Assembly (NCBI RefSeq): GCF_900102175.1
Contig: NZ_FNKN01000002.1
Location: 372,001 to 436,000, forward strand
Direction: 5' to 3'
Length of the DNA stretch: 64,000 nucleotides
Source: Microbacterium sp. cf332
Lineage (GTDB): Bacteria > Actinomycetota > Actinomycetes > Actinomycetales > Microbacteriaceae
The position numbers and the translations under genes are program-made. The notes beneath the pieces were generated by a model. That model was not told the DNA's origin and searched no databases. It saw only the letters and a program-made list of their open reading frames with translations. This document shows positions 16,856-25,688 of this stretch, piece by piece (the stretch's first letter is position 1; each line of letters begins with the position of its first letter).

Positions 16856-18039
16856 GCGACCGATCCTTCCGAACGCATGCGGGTGATGTCGTCCTCGCTG
16901 TAACCGAGCGAGGTCAGCACCTCCTCGGTGTCGGCCCCCGGGGCGCGACCGGTGAAGGCGATCGTCGACTCGTCGCGCGACAAGCGGAACAGCGGACCCT
17001 GCATGGCCATCTCACCGAGATCGGCGTCGTGGATGCGGTGCACCGTGCCGAGCGCCTGGAACTGCGGATCGGCGACGATGTCGGACGGCTCGTAGACCGG
17101 GGCGACGGCGGCCTGCGCCGCGTCGAACGCCTCGACCACCTCGTCGCGTGTGCGCTGCGCGATCCAGCTGCCGACGGCCTCGTCGAGCTCGTCGGCGTGC
17201 TGGGCCCGGCTCGACCCGCTGGCGAACCACGGCTCGGCCGCGAGGTCGGGACGGCCGACGAGGGTCACGACCCGTTCGGCGATCGACTGCGCGCTCGTCG
17301 ACACGGCGACCCATGAGCCGTCCGCCGTCCGGTACGTGTTGCGGGGGGCGTTATTCGCTGACCGGTTGCCGGTGCGGGGCTGCACGGTCGCCAGCTGATC
17401 CCAGCGGGTGATCTGCGGGCCGAGCATCGCCAGGATCGGCTCGATGATCGCCACGTCCACCACCTGCCCGCGCCCATCGCGCTCGCGGGCGTGCAGAGCA
17501 GTCATGATCGCGTAGGCGGTGGCGAGCGAGGCGATCCCATCGGCCAGGCCGAACGGCGGCAGGGTCGGCGGCCCATCGGGCTCGCCCGTCGCCGCGGCGA
17601 ACCCGCTCATCGCCTCAGCCAGGGTCCCGAAGCCGGGTCTGCTGCGGTAGGGCCCGATCTGGCCGAATCCGGTGACGCGGGCGAGCACCAGGCCCGGGTT
17701 CTCCGCCGATAGTTCGTCGTACCCGAGGCCCCAGCGCTCGAGGGTCCCTGGACGGAAGTTCTCGACGACGACATCCGCGGTGCGCGCGAGGCGCAGGAAC
17801 GCCTCACGTCCGTCATCCGTGTGCAGGTCGATCGCGACGGTCCGCTTGTTGCGACCCAGCGTCTTCCACCACAGGTTCTGGCCGTCCTTGCTCGGCCCGT
17901 GTCCGCGGGCGGGATCCGGGCGGGTCGGATGCTCGACCTTGATGACCTCGGCCCCCATGTCGCCGAGGTGCATCGCAGCCATCGGACCGGCGAAGAGCGT
18001 CGAGGCGTCGATGACCCGCAGCCCGCCCAGCGGGGTCAT
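16852..18039 (-). CDS. Family III CoA-transferase (CaiB/BaiF type)
   Basis: 395 residues from the ATG at 18039. It opens with GGLRVIDASTLFAGPMAAMHLGDMGAEVIKVEHP and has LGRNKRTVAIDLHTDDG, VVENFRPGTLERWGLGYDEL and FGLADGIASLATAYAI; Asp167 in that last motif aligns with the catalytic aspartate of the family. Such enzymes move CoA between carboxylic acids. Both ends overlap neighbours by 4 bases (CitE-like gene downstream, fusion gene upstream). Together with the lyase it should process an acidic fragment of the imported compound. Confidence 0.92.
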   Translation of the reverse strand: MTPLGGLRVIDASTLFAGPMAAMHLGDMGAEVIKVEHPTRPDPARGHGPSKDGQNLWWKTLGRNKRTVAIDLHTDDGREAFLRLARTADVVVENFRPGTLERWGLGYDELSAENPGLVLARVTGFGQIGPYRSRPGFGTLAEAMSGFAAATGEPDGPPTLPPFGLADGIASLATAYAIMTALHARERDGRGQVVDVAIIEPILAMLGPQITRWDQLATVQPRTGNRSANNAPRNTYRTADGSWVAVSTSAQSIAERVVTLVGRPDLAAEPWFASGSSRAQHADELDEAVGSWIAQRTRDEVVEAFDAAQAAVAPVYEPSDIVADPQFQALGTVHRIHDADLGEMAMQGPLFRLSRDESTIAFTGRAPGADTEEVLTSLGYSEDDITRMRSEGSVA

Positions 18040-19982
18040 GACCGCTCCTCCCAGCACACGCGGAATCCGATCGACGGCGACGCGTCCTGGCCGAGGCCGG
18101 GCAGCAGCAGCTTGAGCGCGAACTCCGGGGTCTGCACGCCGCCGTCGACGTACCAGTCCGACCCCTCGCTGCGGTGAGCGCTGCCGCCCTTCAGCATGAC
18201 GAACCGGGTGCGCCCGTCGGAGTGCTCCGACTCGGTCCAGTTCCACACCTCGGGGATGCGGCGGCGGAACGCGGGATCGGATGCCGCAAGCTGCCACTCG
18301 TCCTCGGTGGGCAGCCGACCGCCCACCCACGCGGCGTACTCCCGAGCCCGGGCGAACGTCATGCCCGTCGCCGGGCGATGGGGATCGCGGGCAGCCGCCT
18401 GCTCGCCGATCGCGTCGAGGAAGCGGGCGTATTCGGCCTCACTCACCTCGCTCGCCCCGACCCGCACCGGATGCCGCAACTCGACGACGCGCTCGAGCGT
18501 GCGCTGATCGTGCAGCCGGGGCGGCAACGGCTTCCACTCATCGACGTAGGGGGCACCCTCGTACATCCCGGTCTCGCGGGCGCGGAAACGCACGGTCAGC
18601 ACATGTGTGCCGGGGCTCACCGCGACGGTCCGACCGTCGCCGCCGCCCGTCGCGTCGCTCCGAGGACCGGTCCAGGTCGGGGCCGCGAGGCGTCGCGCCC
18701 GGCGATGCGGGAACGAGGCGTCCGCCACCGGCGGCTCGTCGCGCAGGGCGGCCCTCACCTCGGTGACGAGCGCCGGCACGGCGGTCTCAGCGGACAGCCG
18801 CACGGCGGCGGCGACCCCGCCGGCCGGCACGGTCACCGAGGCCACGTCGTCGGCCGCCTCGTGCAGCGGCACCCATCGACCGTCCGCCTCGAGCCCGAAG
18901 TCCGCGTCGGCGTCCGACGTGTTGACGAGGCACAGCAGGGTCACGCCGTCGAGCTCGAAGGCCGAGCCGAACACCGGGGAGTCGTGCACGGCGAGCGGCG
19001 TCCACTCCCCCTCGACCAGCCAACGGTGCATGCCGCGCTGCACGGGAAGCATGCGCCGGAGCGTCGCCGCGTCGCGATCGTTCCAGCCGACCCACACGCC
19101 GAACACGACCTCCCACACCATGACGCCGACGCCGTTGAGCCACGCCGAGCGCAGCTCGCCCGCGTGATCCCGATGCCACCGGCGGATGTGGTGCTGCATG
19201 TGGCGCCGCTCGAACCACCGGGCACGCAGCACCCCGGGCACCTCCGAGTCGGCGAACCACTGCGCCCACGACAGGGTGTGGTCGGCGATGCGCTCGGTCG
19301 CGAGCTTCGACTCTCCTTCGAGTCCGATGCCCGGGCGCGCGGCGTCGAGGGCGGCGACGAGCTCGGGATCCGCCTTGCGCAGCGTGTCGAGGAAGACGCC
19401 GTCGGCCCCGAGACGCCGCACGGTCGCGGCGAGCTCGGTGGCGTCGTCGCCGGAGCGCCGCGTGCCGACGTCCCACGGGTTGTAGTCGACGAACACGGCC
19501 ACACCGGCGGCGCGCAACGCCTCGGCGGCCTCGACCAGTCCGGGAACGGCGTAGAAGTCCCACTGGTTGCGGTCGTCGATGCCGATGACGGGATACGCGT
19601 GCCACAGCACGACGCCGTCGAGCCCGCCGAATCGTCGCTCGGCGTCGGCGAGGAACCGTTCCGGCGTGAAGCGCTGCTCGTCGAAGTCGAAGAACAGCTC
19701 GTCCCACAGCCAGACCTGCGCGACGGTGAAGCACCGGCTCGCCCAGGTCGACTCGGGATCGTCGTAGCGGGTCGGCACGCCGTGTCGTTCGCGGGCGCCC
19801 TCCCGCCACGCCGTCAGCTGTGCGCGCCATGCGTCGAGCTCGGTCGGATCCGTCGGTGCGACGAAGATCTTGGCGTCGTCGAGCACGGCCGCCGCGTCGC
19901 CCGAGCGCACGTCGGCATCGAGGGGAACCGGTGTCGGGAGGTCGATCTCGCGAGGGACGAGGGGGTCGAATCCGCCGCTCAC
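18036..19982 (-). CDS. Glycosidase-like barrel fused to a formylglycine-generating-enzyme-like domain
   Basis: 648 residues from a GTG at 19982 that overlaps the kinase stop (GTGA). Residues about 60-330 look like a glycoside-hydrolase-type barrel: GGLDGVVLWHAYPVIGIDDRN, VAVFVDYNPWDVGTR, LGADGVFLDTL, GIGLEGESK and GVMVWEVVFGVW, with candidate catalytic acids in DTL, EGE and WEV. A beta-rich linker follows. The last ~170 residues are of the FGE-sulfatase/EgtB/PvdO fold: VRVGASEVSEAEYARFLDAIG, GMTFARAREYAAWVGGRLPTEDEWQLAA, VWNWTESE, MLKGGSAH and SPSIGFRVC. The RYRCAAR-like double-cysteine copper site of true FGEs is absent (SDWYVDGG lies near that place). Nucleotide and codon use match neighbours. 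Exact reaction unknown. Confidence 0.75.
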   Translation of the reverse strand: MSGGFDPLVPREIDLPTPVPLDADVRSGDAAAVLDDAKIFVAPTDPTELDAWRAQLTAWREGARERHGVPTRYDDPESTWASRCFTVAQVWLWDELFFDFDEQRFTPERFLADAERRFGGLDGVVLWHAYPVIGIDDRNQWDFYAVPGLVEAAEALRAAGVAVFVDYNPWDVGTRRSGDDATELAATVRRLGADGVFLDTLRKADPELVAALDAARPGIGLEGESKLATERIADHTLSWAQWFADSEVPGVLRARWFERRHMQHHIRRWHRDHAGELRSAWLNGVGVMVWEVVFGVWVGWNDRDAATLRRMLPVQRGMHRWLVEGEWTPLAVHDSPVFGSAFELDGVTLLCLVNTSDADADFGLEADGRWVPLHEAADDVASVTVPAGGVAAAVRLSAETAVPALVTEVRAALRDEPPVADASFPHRRARRLAAPTWTGPRSDATGGGDGRTVAVSPGTHVLTVRFRARETGMYEGAPYVDEWKPLPPRLHDQRTLERVVELRHPVRVGASEVSEAEYARFLDAIGEQAAARDPHRPATGMTFARAREYAAWVGGRLPTEDEWQLAASDPAFRRRIPEVWNWTESEHSDGRTRFVMLKGGSAHRSEGSDWYVDGGVQTPEFALKLLLPGLGQDASPSIGFRVCWEERS

Positions 19983-20911
19983 GGCCGGTTCTCCTTCCGG
20001 AAGGCGGCGACTTCGTCGCTCGTGGGTACGGCGTCCTGCGCGCCCGGGCGGGTGACGGCGAGAGCCGAAGCGGCAGCACCGGCGCGCGCCGCACCCACGA
20101 GCAGGTCGAGGTCGACGGTGTCGGGGCCGCGTCCGGAGGCGGCGAGCGCCGCGGCCAGCACACCGCAGAAGGTGTCGCCGGCCCCCGTCGTGTCGACCGG
20201 AGTCACGACGTGCGCCGGCACCTCGGCACGGTCCGCGCCGCAGACGACGAGACATCCCCGAGCGCCGAGAGTGACGACGAGTCCCCCGAGAGACGCCGCG
20301 AGGGCGTCGACGGCGTTGACGAGATCGTCGACGCCCGCCGCCTCGAGGGCCTCGTGCTCGTTCACGACGAGCACGTCGGTGGCGGCGAGGAGCGCGTCGG
20401 ACGCCGTCGCGAAGGGCGCGGACGGAGCCGCGTTGAGTACATGCCACGCTCCGTCGGCTCGCGCCGCCGCGGCATCCCGCACGAGAGCCACCGGTATCTC
20501 GAGCTGCGTGAGTACGACCGCTCCCGACGCCACGACCGCGCGCTGCGTGTCGGTGAGCGTGTCACGGGCCGCATTGGCACCGGCGGCGACGACGATCGCG
20601 TTCTCTCCGTGCGCGTCGACCGAGATGAGGGCCGTTCCGGTCACCCCGTCGACGCGCAGGAGGCCCGAGACGTCGATGCCGTCGGTGACGAGAGCCGACC
20701 GCAGCGTCTCGCCCGCGGCGTCCGTTCCCACAGCACCGACGAACGCGACGTCCGCGCCGCCCGCCCGTCGGGCGCCGACGGCCTGATTGGCGCCCTTGCC
20801 CCCGCCGCTGCGCACGAGCGACTCGGCGAGCAGCGTCTCGCCCGGAGCCGGGATGCGGGCGACCCGGGCGACGATGTCCTGGTTGATACTGCCGACGACG
20901 ACGACGCTCAC
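19979..20911 (-). CDS. rbsK: PfkB-family carbohydrate kinase, ribokinase-like
   Basis: 310 residues from a GTG at 20911. PfkB signatures are clear: VVVVGSINQDIV at the start, GGGKGANQAVGARRAGG (substrate site) and PVDTTGAGDTFCGVLAAALA, whose Asp is the catalytic base in the anion hole. SINQD and GGKGANQA are typical for ribokinases. It would phosphorylate ribose or a similar pentose set free by the neighbouring hydrolases. Both ends overlap their neighbours by 4 bases. Fructokinase, deoxyribokinase or nucleoside kinase activity cannot be excluded. Confidence 0.88.
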   Translation of the reverse strand: MSVVVVGSINQDIVARVARIPAPGETLLAESLVRSGGGKGANQAVGARRAGGADVAFVGAVGTDAAGETLRSALVTDGIDVSGLLRVDGVTGTALISVDAHGENAIVVAAGANAARDTLTDTQRAVVASGAVVLTQLEIPVALVRDAAAARADGAWHVLNAAPSAPFATASDALLAATDVLVVNEHEALEAAGVDDLVNAVDALAASLGGLVVTLGARGCLVVCGADRAEVPAHVVTPVDTTGAGDTFCGVLAAALAASGRGPDTVDLDLLVGAARAGAAASALAVTRPGAQDAVPTSDEVAAFRKENRP

Positions 20912-22278
20912 GAGGTCTCCCCGGCGAGGGCGGCCGTCCGCTCGGCGAGCTCGCGGATCGACCGGTGCGGTCCGCCGGGCATGGAGGTCGCGATGCGATC
21001 GTGGAGCGGTGCGGTCCACGCCGGATCGATGTCGTCCGAGCCGACGAGCCCGCCGACGACCGAGCCCACGGTCGCGCCGACCGAGTCGGTGTCCCATCCC
21101 CCGGCGACGGCGAGCGCGACGGCCGAACCGAAGTCGCGACCGTGTGCCTGCAGGGCGCATGCGGTGAGCGCGGCATTGTTCAGCGTGTGCACCCAGTGCA
21201 TCCCGGCGAATCCGGCGTGGAGCGCGTCGAGCGCACCTGCGGTCGAGAGCTCGCCCCTGGCGAGCGCCCGGCCGGTCTCGCGCCCGAACCGCACAGCCTG
21301 CGCGAGGCGCGATGCGGGAGGCACGACCGCGTCCGCCGCATCCAGAACGTCGTCGATCGAATCGGCGACGAGCGATGCCGCGCACAGGGCGGCGGCCCAC
21401 ATGGCGCCGTAGAGTCCGTTGCGAGTGTGGCTGAGCCGCGCGTCGATCCACGCCGAATGCGCCGCGGCCCGCACGTCACCGGGATGCGCCCACCCGTGCA
21501 CGTCGGCGCGGATGAGGGCACCGATCCACTCACGGAACGGGTTGCGGTGCGTCGCGGTCTCGGGCACCGGACGGGCATCGAGGATGTTGCGGTACGCAGC
21601 CCGCTCGGCCGTGAAGACGCGACCCGCGGGCAGGGCGGCGAGCCAGGCCTCGGCGACGTGGTCGGTCGTCAGCGCAGCGCCGTATCGCTCGAGCAGGTCG
21701 AGCGCGAGGATCGGGAAGTTCAGGTCGTCGTCCTCGGGCATCCCGTCGATGTTCTCGACGAGCGAGGTCGGGGCAGAGCGGCGGTTCCACGGCCAGCGCT
21801 CGGCAACATCGGCGGGGAGCCCCCGTGCGGTGAAATAGCCGCGGATCGGCCAGTTCCCCGTGGCACGTGCGATCTGCTCGATGCCATCGCGCGGGATCTT
21901 CTCGACGGGCTTGCCGAGCAGGCATCCGGCCGCCCGTCCCAGCCATGCGCCGTGCACGCGGTCGAACGCAGCGCCGCGGGTGCCGCACAGCTGCGGCGGA
22001 GTGGGCAGCAGCGCCACGATCGCCGACCAGTCGTCGGGCTCGGCCGCGCTCGGCCGCTGCAACGTCTGCAACTCGTCGAGCACACGCCGCGCCTCCGCCC
22101 GCAGCTCGGCCGTGGCCGGTGTCGCGCTCGCCCCGGATGGGGCCAGCACCGTCGCGCCCCCCGCTTCCGCCCAGCGCCGTTCGATCGCCGACAGCTCGTC
22201 GTCGGGCACCCCCTGCTCGCGCAGTGCCGCGAGTTCCGCCGGCACCAGGTCTTCGGGCTGAGCCCAGGTCAGTCTCAC
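20908..22278 (-). CDS. ADP-ribosylglycohydrolase-family protein, long form
   Basis: 456 residues from a GTG at 22278 overlapping the previous stop (GTGA). About 120 N-terminal residues match nothing I recognise; then the all-helical DraG-like domain begins FDRVHGAWLGRAAGCLLGKPVEKI, with PEDDDLNFPILALDLLERYG and GGWDTDSVGATVGSVVGGLVG, which hold the aspartates of the two-magnesium site. Family members cleave ribosyl N- or O-glycosidic bonds. Inside a sugar-uptake operon, upstream of a ribokinase, it is more likely a catabolic ribosyl-hydrolase than a regulator of protein ADP-ribosylation. It is paralogous to the next gene. Confidence 0.85.
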   Translation of the reverse strand: MRLTWAQPEDLVPAELAALREQGVPDDELSAIERRWAEAGGATVLAPSGASATPATAELRAEARRVLDELQTLQRPSAAEPDDWSAIVALLPTPPQLCGTRGAAFDRVHGAWLGRAAGCLLGKPVEKIPRDGIEQIARATGNWPIRGYFTARGLPADVAERWPWNRRSAPTSLVENIDGMPEDDDLNFPILALDLLERYGAALTTDHVAEAWLAALPAGRVFTAERAAYRNILDARPVPETATHRNPFREWIGALIRADVHGWAHPGDVRAAAHSAWIDARLSHTRNGLYGAMWAAALCAASLVADSIDDVLDAADAVVPPASRLAQAVRFGRETGRALARGELSTAGALDALHAGFAGMHWVHTLNNAALTACALQAHGRDFGSAVALAVAGGWDTDSVGATVGSVVGGLVGSDDIDPAWTAPLHDRIATSMPGGPHRSIRELAERTAALAGETS

Positions 22279-23444
22279 GCCTCGGCCCCCACCGACAGCA
22301 ACGACGTCAGCGACTCCGCACGCGCGGCAGCCCGCTCGGCATCCGCGCGGGCGATGTCGCGCACCACGTCGACCATCACCGTCACGACGCCGTCGAGGTC
22401 GAGGCGACTCGCGGTCACGACCTCGCTCAGCCACTCCTCGGGTACGGCCTCACTGCCGTGCAGGCCACCGCAGATCGCCCCCGCCATCGTCGCGATCGAG
22501 TCCGCGTCGCGGCCGTAGTTGACCGCATCCAGCACGGCGGCACGCAGGTCGCCGTCGTGGGCGACGACGAAGCCGAGCGCGACGGGAAGCTCCTCGATCG
22601 CCTTCGTGCGCGAGGGAAGCCGCGCATCCATCGCCGGCGCGCGGTAGGCCTCGCCCACCGTGTCGAACGGTGCGACCGCCGCGCGGACGATGCGACCGAG
22701 CTCGCGCGGGTCGTGCGCTGCCCCGACGGCGCGGAACGCGTCGACGGCGTCGAACACGGCGCGGATGGCGGCGGCCGTGCCGTCGTGCGCGACATCCAGC
22801 ACCGCCCGGCGAACGTCATCGACGGTCGCCCCGGGGGCGGCGGATGCCGCGACGGCGGCGGCGAAGACGCCGGCGGCCTCGCGCCCGTACGACCACTGGT
22901 GCGCCCCGGTGATGTCGATGGCCTCGGCGTAGGCGCCGCGGGGGTCGCCGATGTGGACGAGCCCCACCGGCGCCATGTACATGGTGGCTCCGCAGTTGAC
23001 GACGTTGCCGACGCCGGCCTCGCGGGGGTCGGCGTGCCCGTAATGCAGCTTCATCACGAGCCACTTCTCGGCGAGGAACACGCGTTGCAGGATGAGCGCC
23101 TCGTCTTCGAGCTCGGGGATCCAGCGACGTTCACCCATCATCAGCGGTACGAGATCGCCCGCCACGTCGTACGCGTCGAGGTGGCGCCGCTGCTTCGCGT
23201 AGACCTCGATGAGCGCGTGGGTCATGAGGGTGTCGTCCGTGACGTGCCCGTCGCCCTTGTGGTACGGCGCGATCGGACGCGCAGTGCGCCAGTCGGCCAG
23301 GAACGGCCCGACGATCCCCTCGACGCGTCCGCCGTGGCGCTCCTCGATCTGCTCCGGAGTCCACCCCTCGGTCGCACCGCCGAGCGCATCGCCCACGGCG
23401 GCACCCGCCAGTACTGCTGCCACCCGATCGTGCAACACGTCCAT
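22275..23444 (-). CDS. ADP-ribosylglycohydrolase-family protein, short form
   Basis: 389 residues. The DraG-like domain starts at residue 7 (RVAAVLAGAAVGDALGGATEGW) and shows GHVTDDTLMTHALIEVY and YGRDADSIATMAGAICGGLHG, the paired Asp motifs of the di-magnesium centre. It follows the solute-binding gene by 70 bases and overlaps the long-form paralogue by 4 bases. Two different family members side by side suggest either sequential cleavage of two ribosyl bonds or two related substrates. Confidence 0.88.
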   Translation of the reverse strand: MDVLHDRVAAVLAGAAVGDALGGATEGWTPEQIEERHGGRVEGIVGPFLADWRTARPIAPYHKGDGHVTDDTLMTHALIEVYAKQRRHLDAYDVAGDLVPLMMGERRWIPELEDEALILQRVFLAEKWLVMKLHYGHADPREAGVGNVVNCGATMYMAPVGLVHIGDPRGAYAEAIDITGAHQWSYGREAAGVFAAAVAASAAPGATVDDVRRAVLDVAHDGTAAAIRAVFDAVDAFRAVGAAHDPRELGRIVRAAVAPFDTVGEAYRAPAMDARLPSRTKAIEELPVALGFVVAHDGDLRAAVLDAVNYGRDADSIATMAGAICGGLHGSEAVPEEWLSEVVTASRLDLDGVVTVMVDVVRDIARADAERAAARAESLTSLLSVGAEA

Positions 23445-23514
23445 TACGTCCCTCTCTTCGTTCGAGCGTGTGGTGCGGGGACGGGCCGTCGGTCGGCCCG
23501 TCCCCGCGAGTTCG

Positions 23515-24804
23515 TCAGCCGGCGACGTCGGCCCAGCCGTCGGTCAGCTGTGCGGCGAGCTCGTCGCGGTCGATCTGGTCGGCCAGGTACTGCTGGAACG
23601 CCGGCGTCGCGATCGTGTCCTTCCACTCGGTGTACTTCGACACCTTCAGGAAGGGCGGCCCCTCCAGGCCCTCGCCGGACGCGAGCACCTGCTTCCAGGC
23701 GGCGTCGTCGCCGGCGAGCTCGGCGACCTGCGTGCGCGCGGCACCCGACGAGGGGATGAGCGCATCGGCGTAGGCGATCTTCGCGAGGTTCTCGCCGTCC
23801 ATGAAGAAGTTCAGGAACTCCGCCGACTCCTCCACGTGCTCCGAGTCGATGTTCACCGAGTACGTCTGCGGGTTCGCGGCCTGAATGGCACCGGCCGATC
23901 CCTCGAGCGGCGGGAGCGCGACCCAGTTCAGGCCCTCCGGAGCATCTGCCGCGATGTTGGTCGCCTGGAATGAACCCTGAACGGTCATCGCGACCTTGCC
24001 GCCGTAGAACGACGGCAGCACGTCCGAGCCCGACTGCGTGAGCGAGGTCGGGTCGATCGAGCGATCGGTGTACGCCATGTCGTGGATGCGCTCGGGCACG
24101 GCGAGCTCGTCGTCGCCGACCTCGATCATCGCGTCGTCGCCCTCGCCGTCGAAGTAGCCGCCGTCGAAGCCGAGCGACAGGCTCATGATGGTGGCGGTCG
24201 GCGAGCCGAGTCCCCAGCCGAGACCGTAGTGGTCGGCGGTCGTCGTCGCCTTCGCGATCTCCTGCAGCTGCTCCCACGTCATCGTGTCGCCGGAGGGCAC
24301 CTCGACCCCGGCCTCGGCCAGCAGGTCGGCGTTCGCGAACGCCATGTACGACTGCAGGGTCGACGGGTAGGCCACGATCTGGCCGTCATGCGTCACCGAC
24401 TGCCAGATGCCGTCCGAGATGTCGGACTTCAGATCGGGGTCGATCAGGTCGGTCAGATCGGCGAGATAGCCGTCGGCCGCGAACGACACGATCGAGCTCG
24501 CCTCGAAATGGATGATGTCGGGCGCGGTGCCGCCCGAGAACTGGGTGATCAGCTTGTCGTAGGTGCCATCCCAGCCCGCCTGGATGATCTTCACCTGCAC
24601 GTCGTCGTTCTCGGCGTTCCACGCGTCGACGATCTCCTGGACCGCCGCCTGCGTCGCCGGCTGGTCCGACAGCGACTGGAACTGGAGGGTGACGACGTCG
24701 CCGTCCTGCCCGCCGCTGTTCGCGCTGCCCTGCTGACAGCCCGCCAGCGCGACGGCTGCGATGCCCACGAATGCGACGGCGCCGATGCCGCGGATTCTGC
24801 TCAT
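23515..24804 (-). CDS. ABC transporter sugar-binding lipoprotein (family 1)
   Basis: 429 residues from the ATG at 24804. Signal peptide with lipobox VALAGC (Cys23). The mature N-terminus VVTLQFQSLSDQPATQAAVQEIVDAWN and the segment LITQFSGGTAPDIIHFEASSI are typical of family 1 sugar-binding proteins; VAMTVQGSFQATNI forms part of the usual ligand cleft. It lies between the permeases and the ADP-ribosylglycohydrolase pair. Family 1 proteins mostly bind oligosaccharides or glycosides, consistent with import of a glycosylated compound rather than free ribose. Confidence 0.92.
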   Translation of the reverse strand: MSRIRGIGAVAFVGIAAVALAGCQQGSANSGGQDGDVVTLQFQSLSDQPATQAAVQEIVDAWNAENDDVQVKIIQAGWDGTYDKLITQFSGGTAPDIIHFEASSIVSFAADGYLADLTDLIDPDLKSDISDGIWQSVTHDGQIVAYPSTLQSYMAFANADLLAEAGVEVPSGDTMTWEQLQEIAKATTTADHYGLGWGLGSPTATIMSLSLGFDGGYFDGEGDDAMIEVGDDELAVPERIHDMAYTDRSIDPTSLTQSGSDVLPSFYGGKVAMTVQGSFQATNIAADAPEGLNWVALPPLEGSAGAIQAANPQTYSVNIDSEHVEESAEFLNFFMDGENLAKIAYADALIPSSGAARTQVAELAGDDAAWKQVLASGEGLEGPPFLKVSKYTEWKDTIATPAFQQYLADQIDRDELAAQLTDGWADVAG

Positions 24805-24848
24805 GGTCTGGCCTTTCTGGTTCTCTGGGTTTCGTCGTCGCGGGGAGG

Positions 24849-25688
24849 TCAACCCTTGACGGCACCGGCGAGCATGCCGCCGGTGAGCTTCTTCTGCAGG
24901 ATCCCGAAGATGATGAGCGACGGGATCGTCGCGAGGATCGCGCCGGCGGCCAGCGGCCCCAGCTGCGTCTGCCCCTCGGCGCCCAGGAACGAGCGCAGCG
25001 CGATGGGCAGGGTGTAAAGCTCGGGGCTCTGGATGAGCACGAGCGCGAGGAAGAACTCGTTCCATGCCGAGACGAAGGTGAACATCGCCGTGGCGACGAG
25101 GCCGGGAACGAGCAGCGGCAGGATGACGGTCCGCAGGATCGTGAACCGCCCCGCCCCGTCCATCTCGGCCGCCTCTTCCAGCTCCGGCGGGATGGCGGCG
25201 ACGTATCCCTGCAGCATCCAGAGCGTGAACGGCATCGTGAAGGTGACATAGACGAGGATGAGGCCGAAAAGGGTGTCGTTCAGCTGCAGGCTCCGCAGCA
25301 CGAGGAACAGCGGAATGATGATGAGGATCGTCGGGAACACCTGGCTGACGAGGATCCATACCGTGCCGGCCGCGCGCAGTCGTCCCTTCAGCCGGGCGAG
25401 CGCGTAGGCCATCGGCATCGACAGGAGCACCGCGACGATCATCGTGACGATCGAGACGAGCACCGAGTTGCCGGCCGCGGTGATGAGGTTCTGCCGCTCC
25501 AGTGCCGCGATGTAGTTTCCGAAGTCCCACTGCTGCGGGATGAGGTTCACCGCGAGCGAGTTCAGCTCGCGCGTCGACTTGAACGACGCCGACAGCAGCC
25601 ACAGCAGCGGGAAGCCCAGGAAGATCAGGTAGCCCGCGAGGGCGAGGTACATCAGGACGGTCGCGTACGGGGGGCGCTTGGCGGTCAC
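24849..25688 (-). CDS. ABC transporter permease, MalG type
   Basis: 279 residues from a GTG at 25688 (VTAKRPPYATVLMYLALAG), overlapping the partner permease stop. About six spans; FPLLWLLSASFKSTRELNS follows the first. EAA loop: EEAAEMDGAGRFTILRTVILPLLVPG, then SAWNEFFLALVLI. It joins the permease at 25685-26629 in the membrane channel. No ATPase gene exists in the operon, so a shared MsiK-type ATPase encoded elsewhere is presumed. Confidence 0.93.
   Translation of the reverse strand: MTAKRPPYATVLMYLALAGYLIFLGFPLLWLLSASFKSTRELNSLAVNLIPQQWDFGNYIAALERQNLITAAGNSVLVSIVTMIVAVLLSMPMAYALARLKGRLRAAGTVWILVSQVFPTILIIIPLFLVLRSLQLNDTLFGLILVYVTFTMPFTLWMLQGYVAAIPPELEEAAEMDGAGRFTILRTVILPLLVPGLVATAMFTFVSAWNEFFLALVLIQSPELYTLPIALRSFLGAEGQTQLGPLAAGAILATIPSLIIFGILQKKLTGGMLAGAVKG

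Noticed and set aside
18174..20786. An 870-codon rightward open frame opposite the fusion and kinase genes
   Set aside because: Low-complexity Arg/Gly/Pro-rich translation and no ribosome-binding site; the leftward genes explain the DNA fully.
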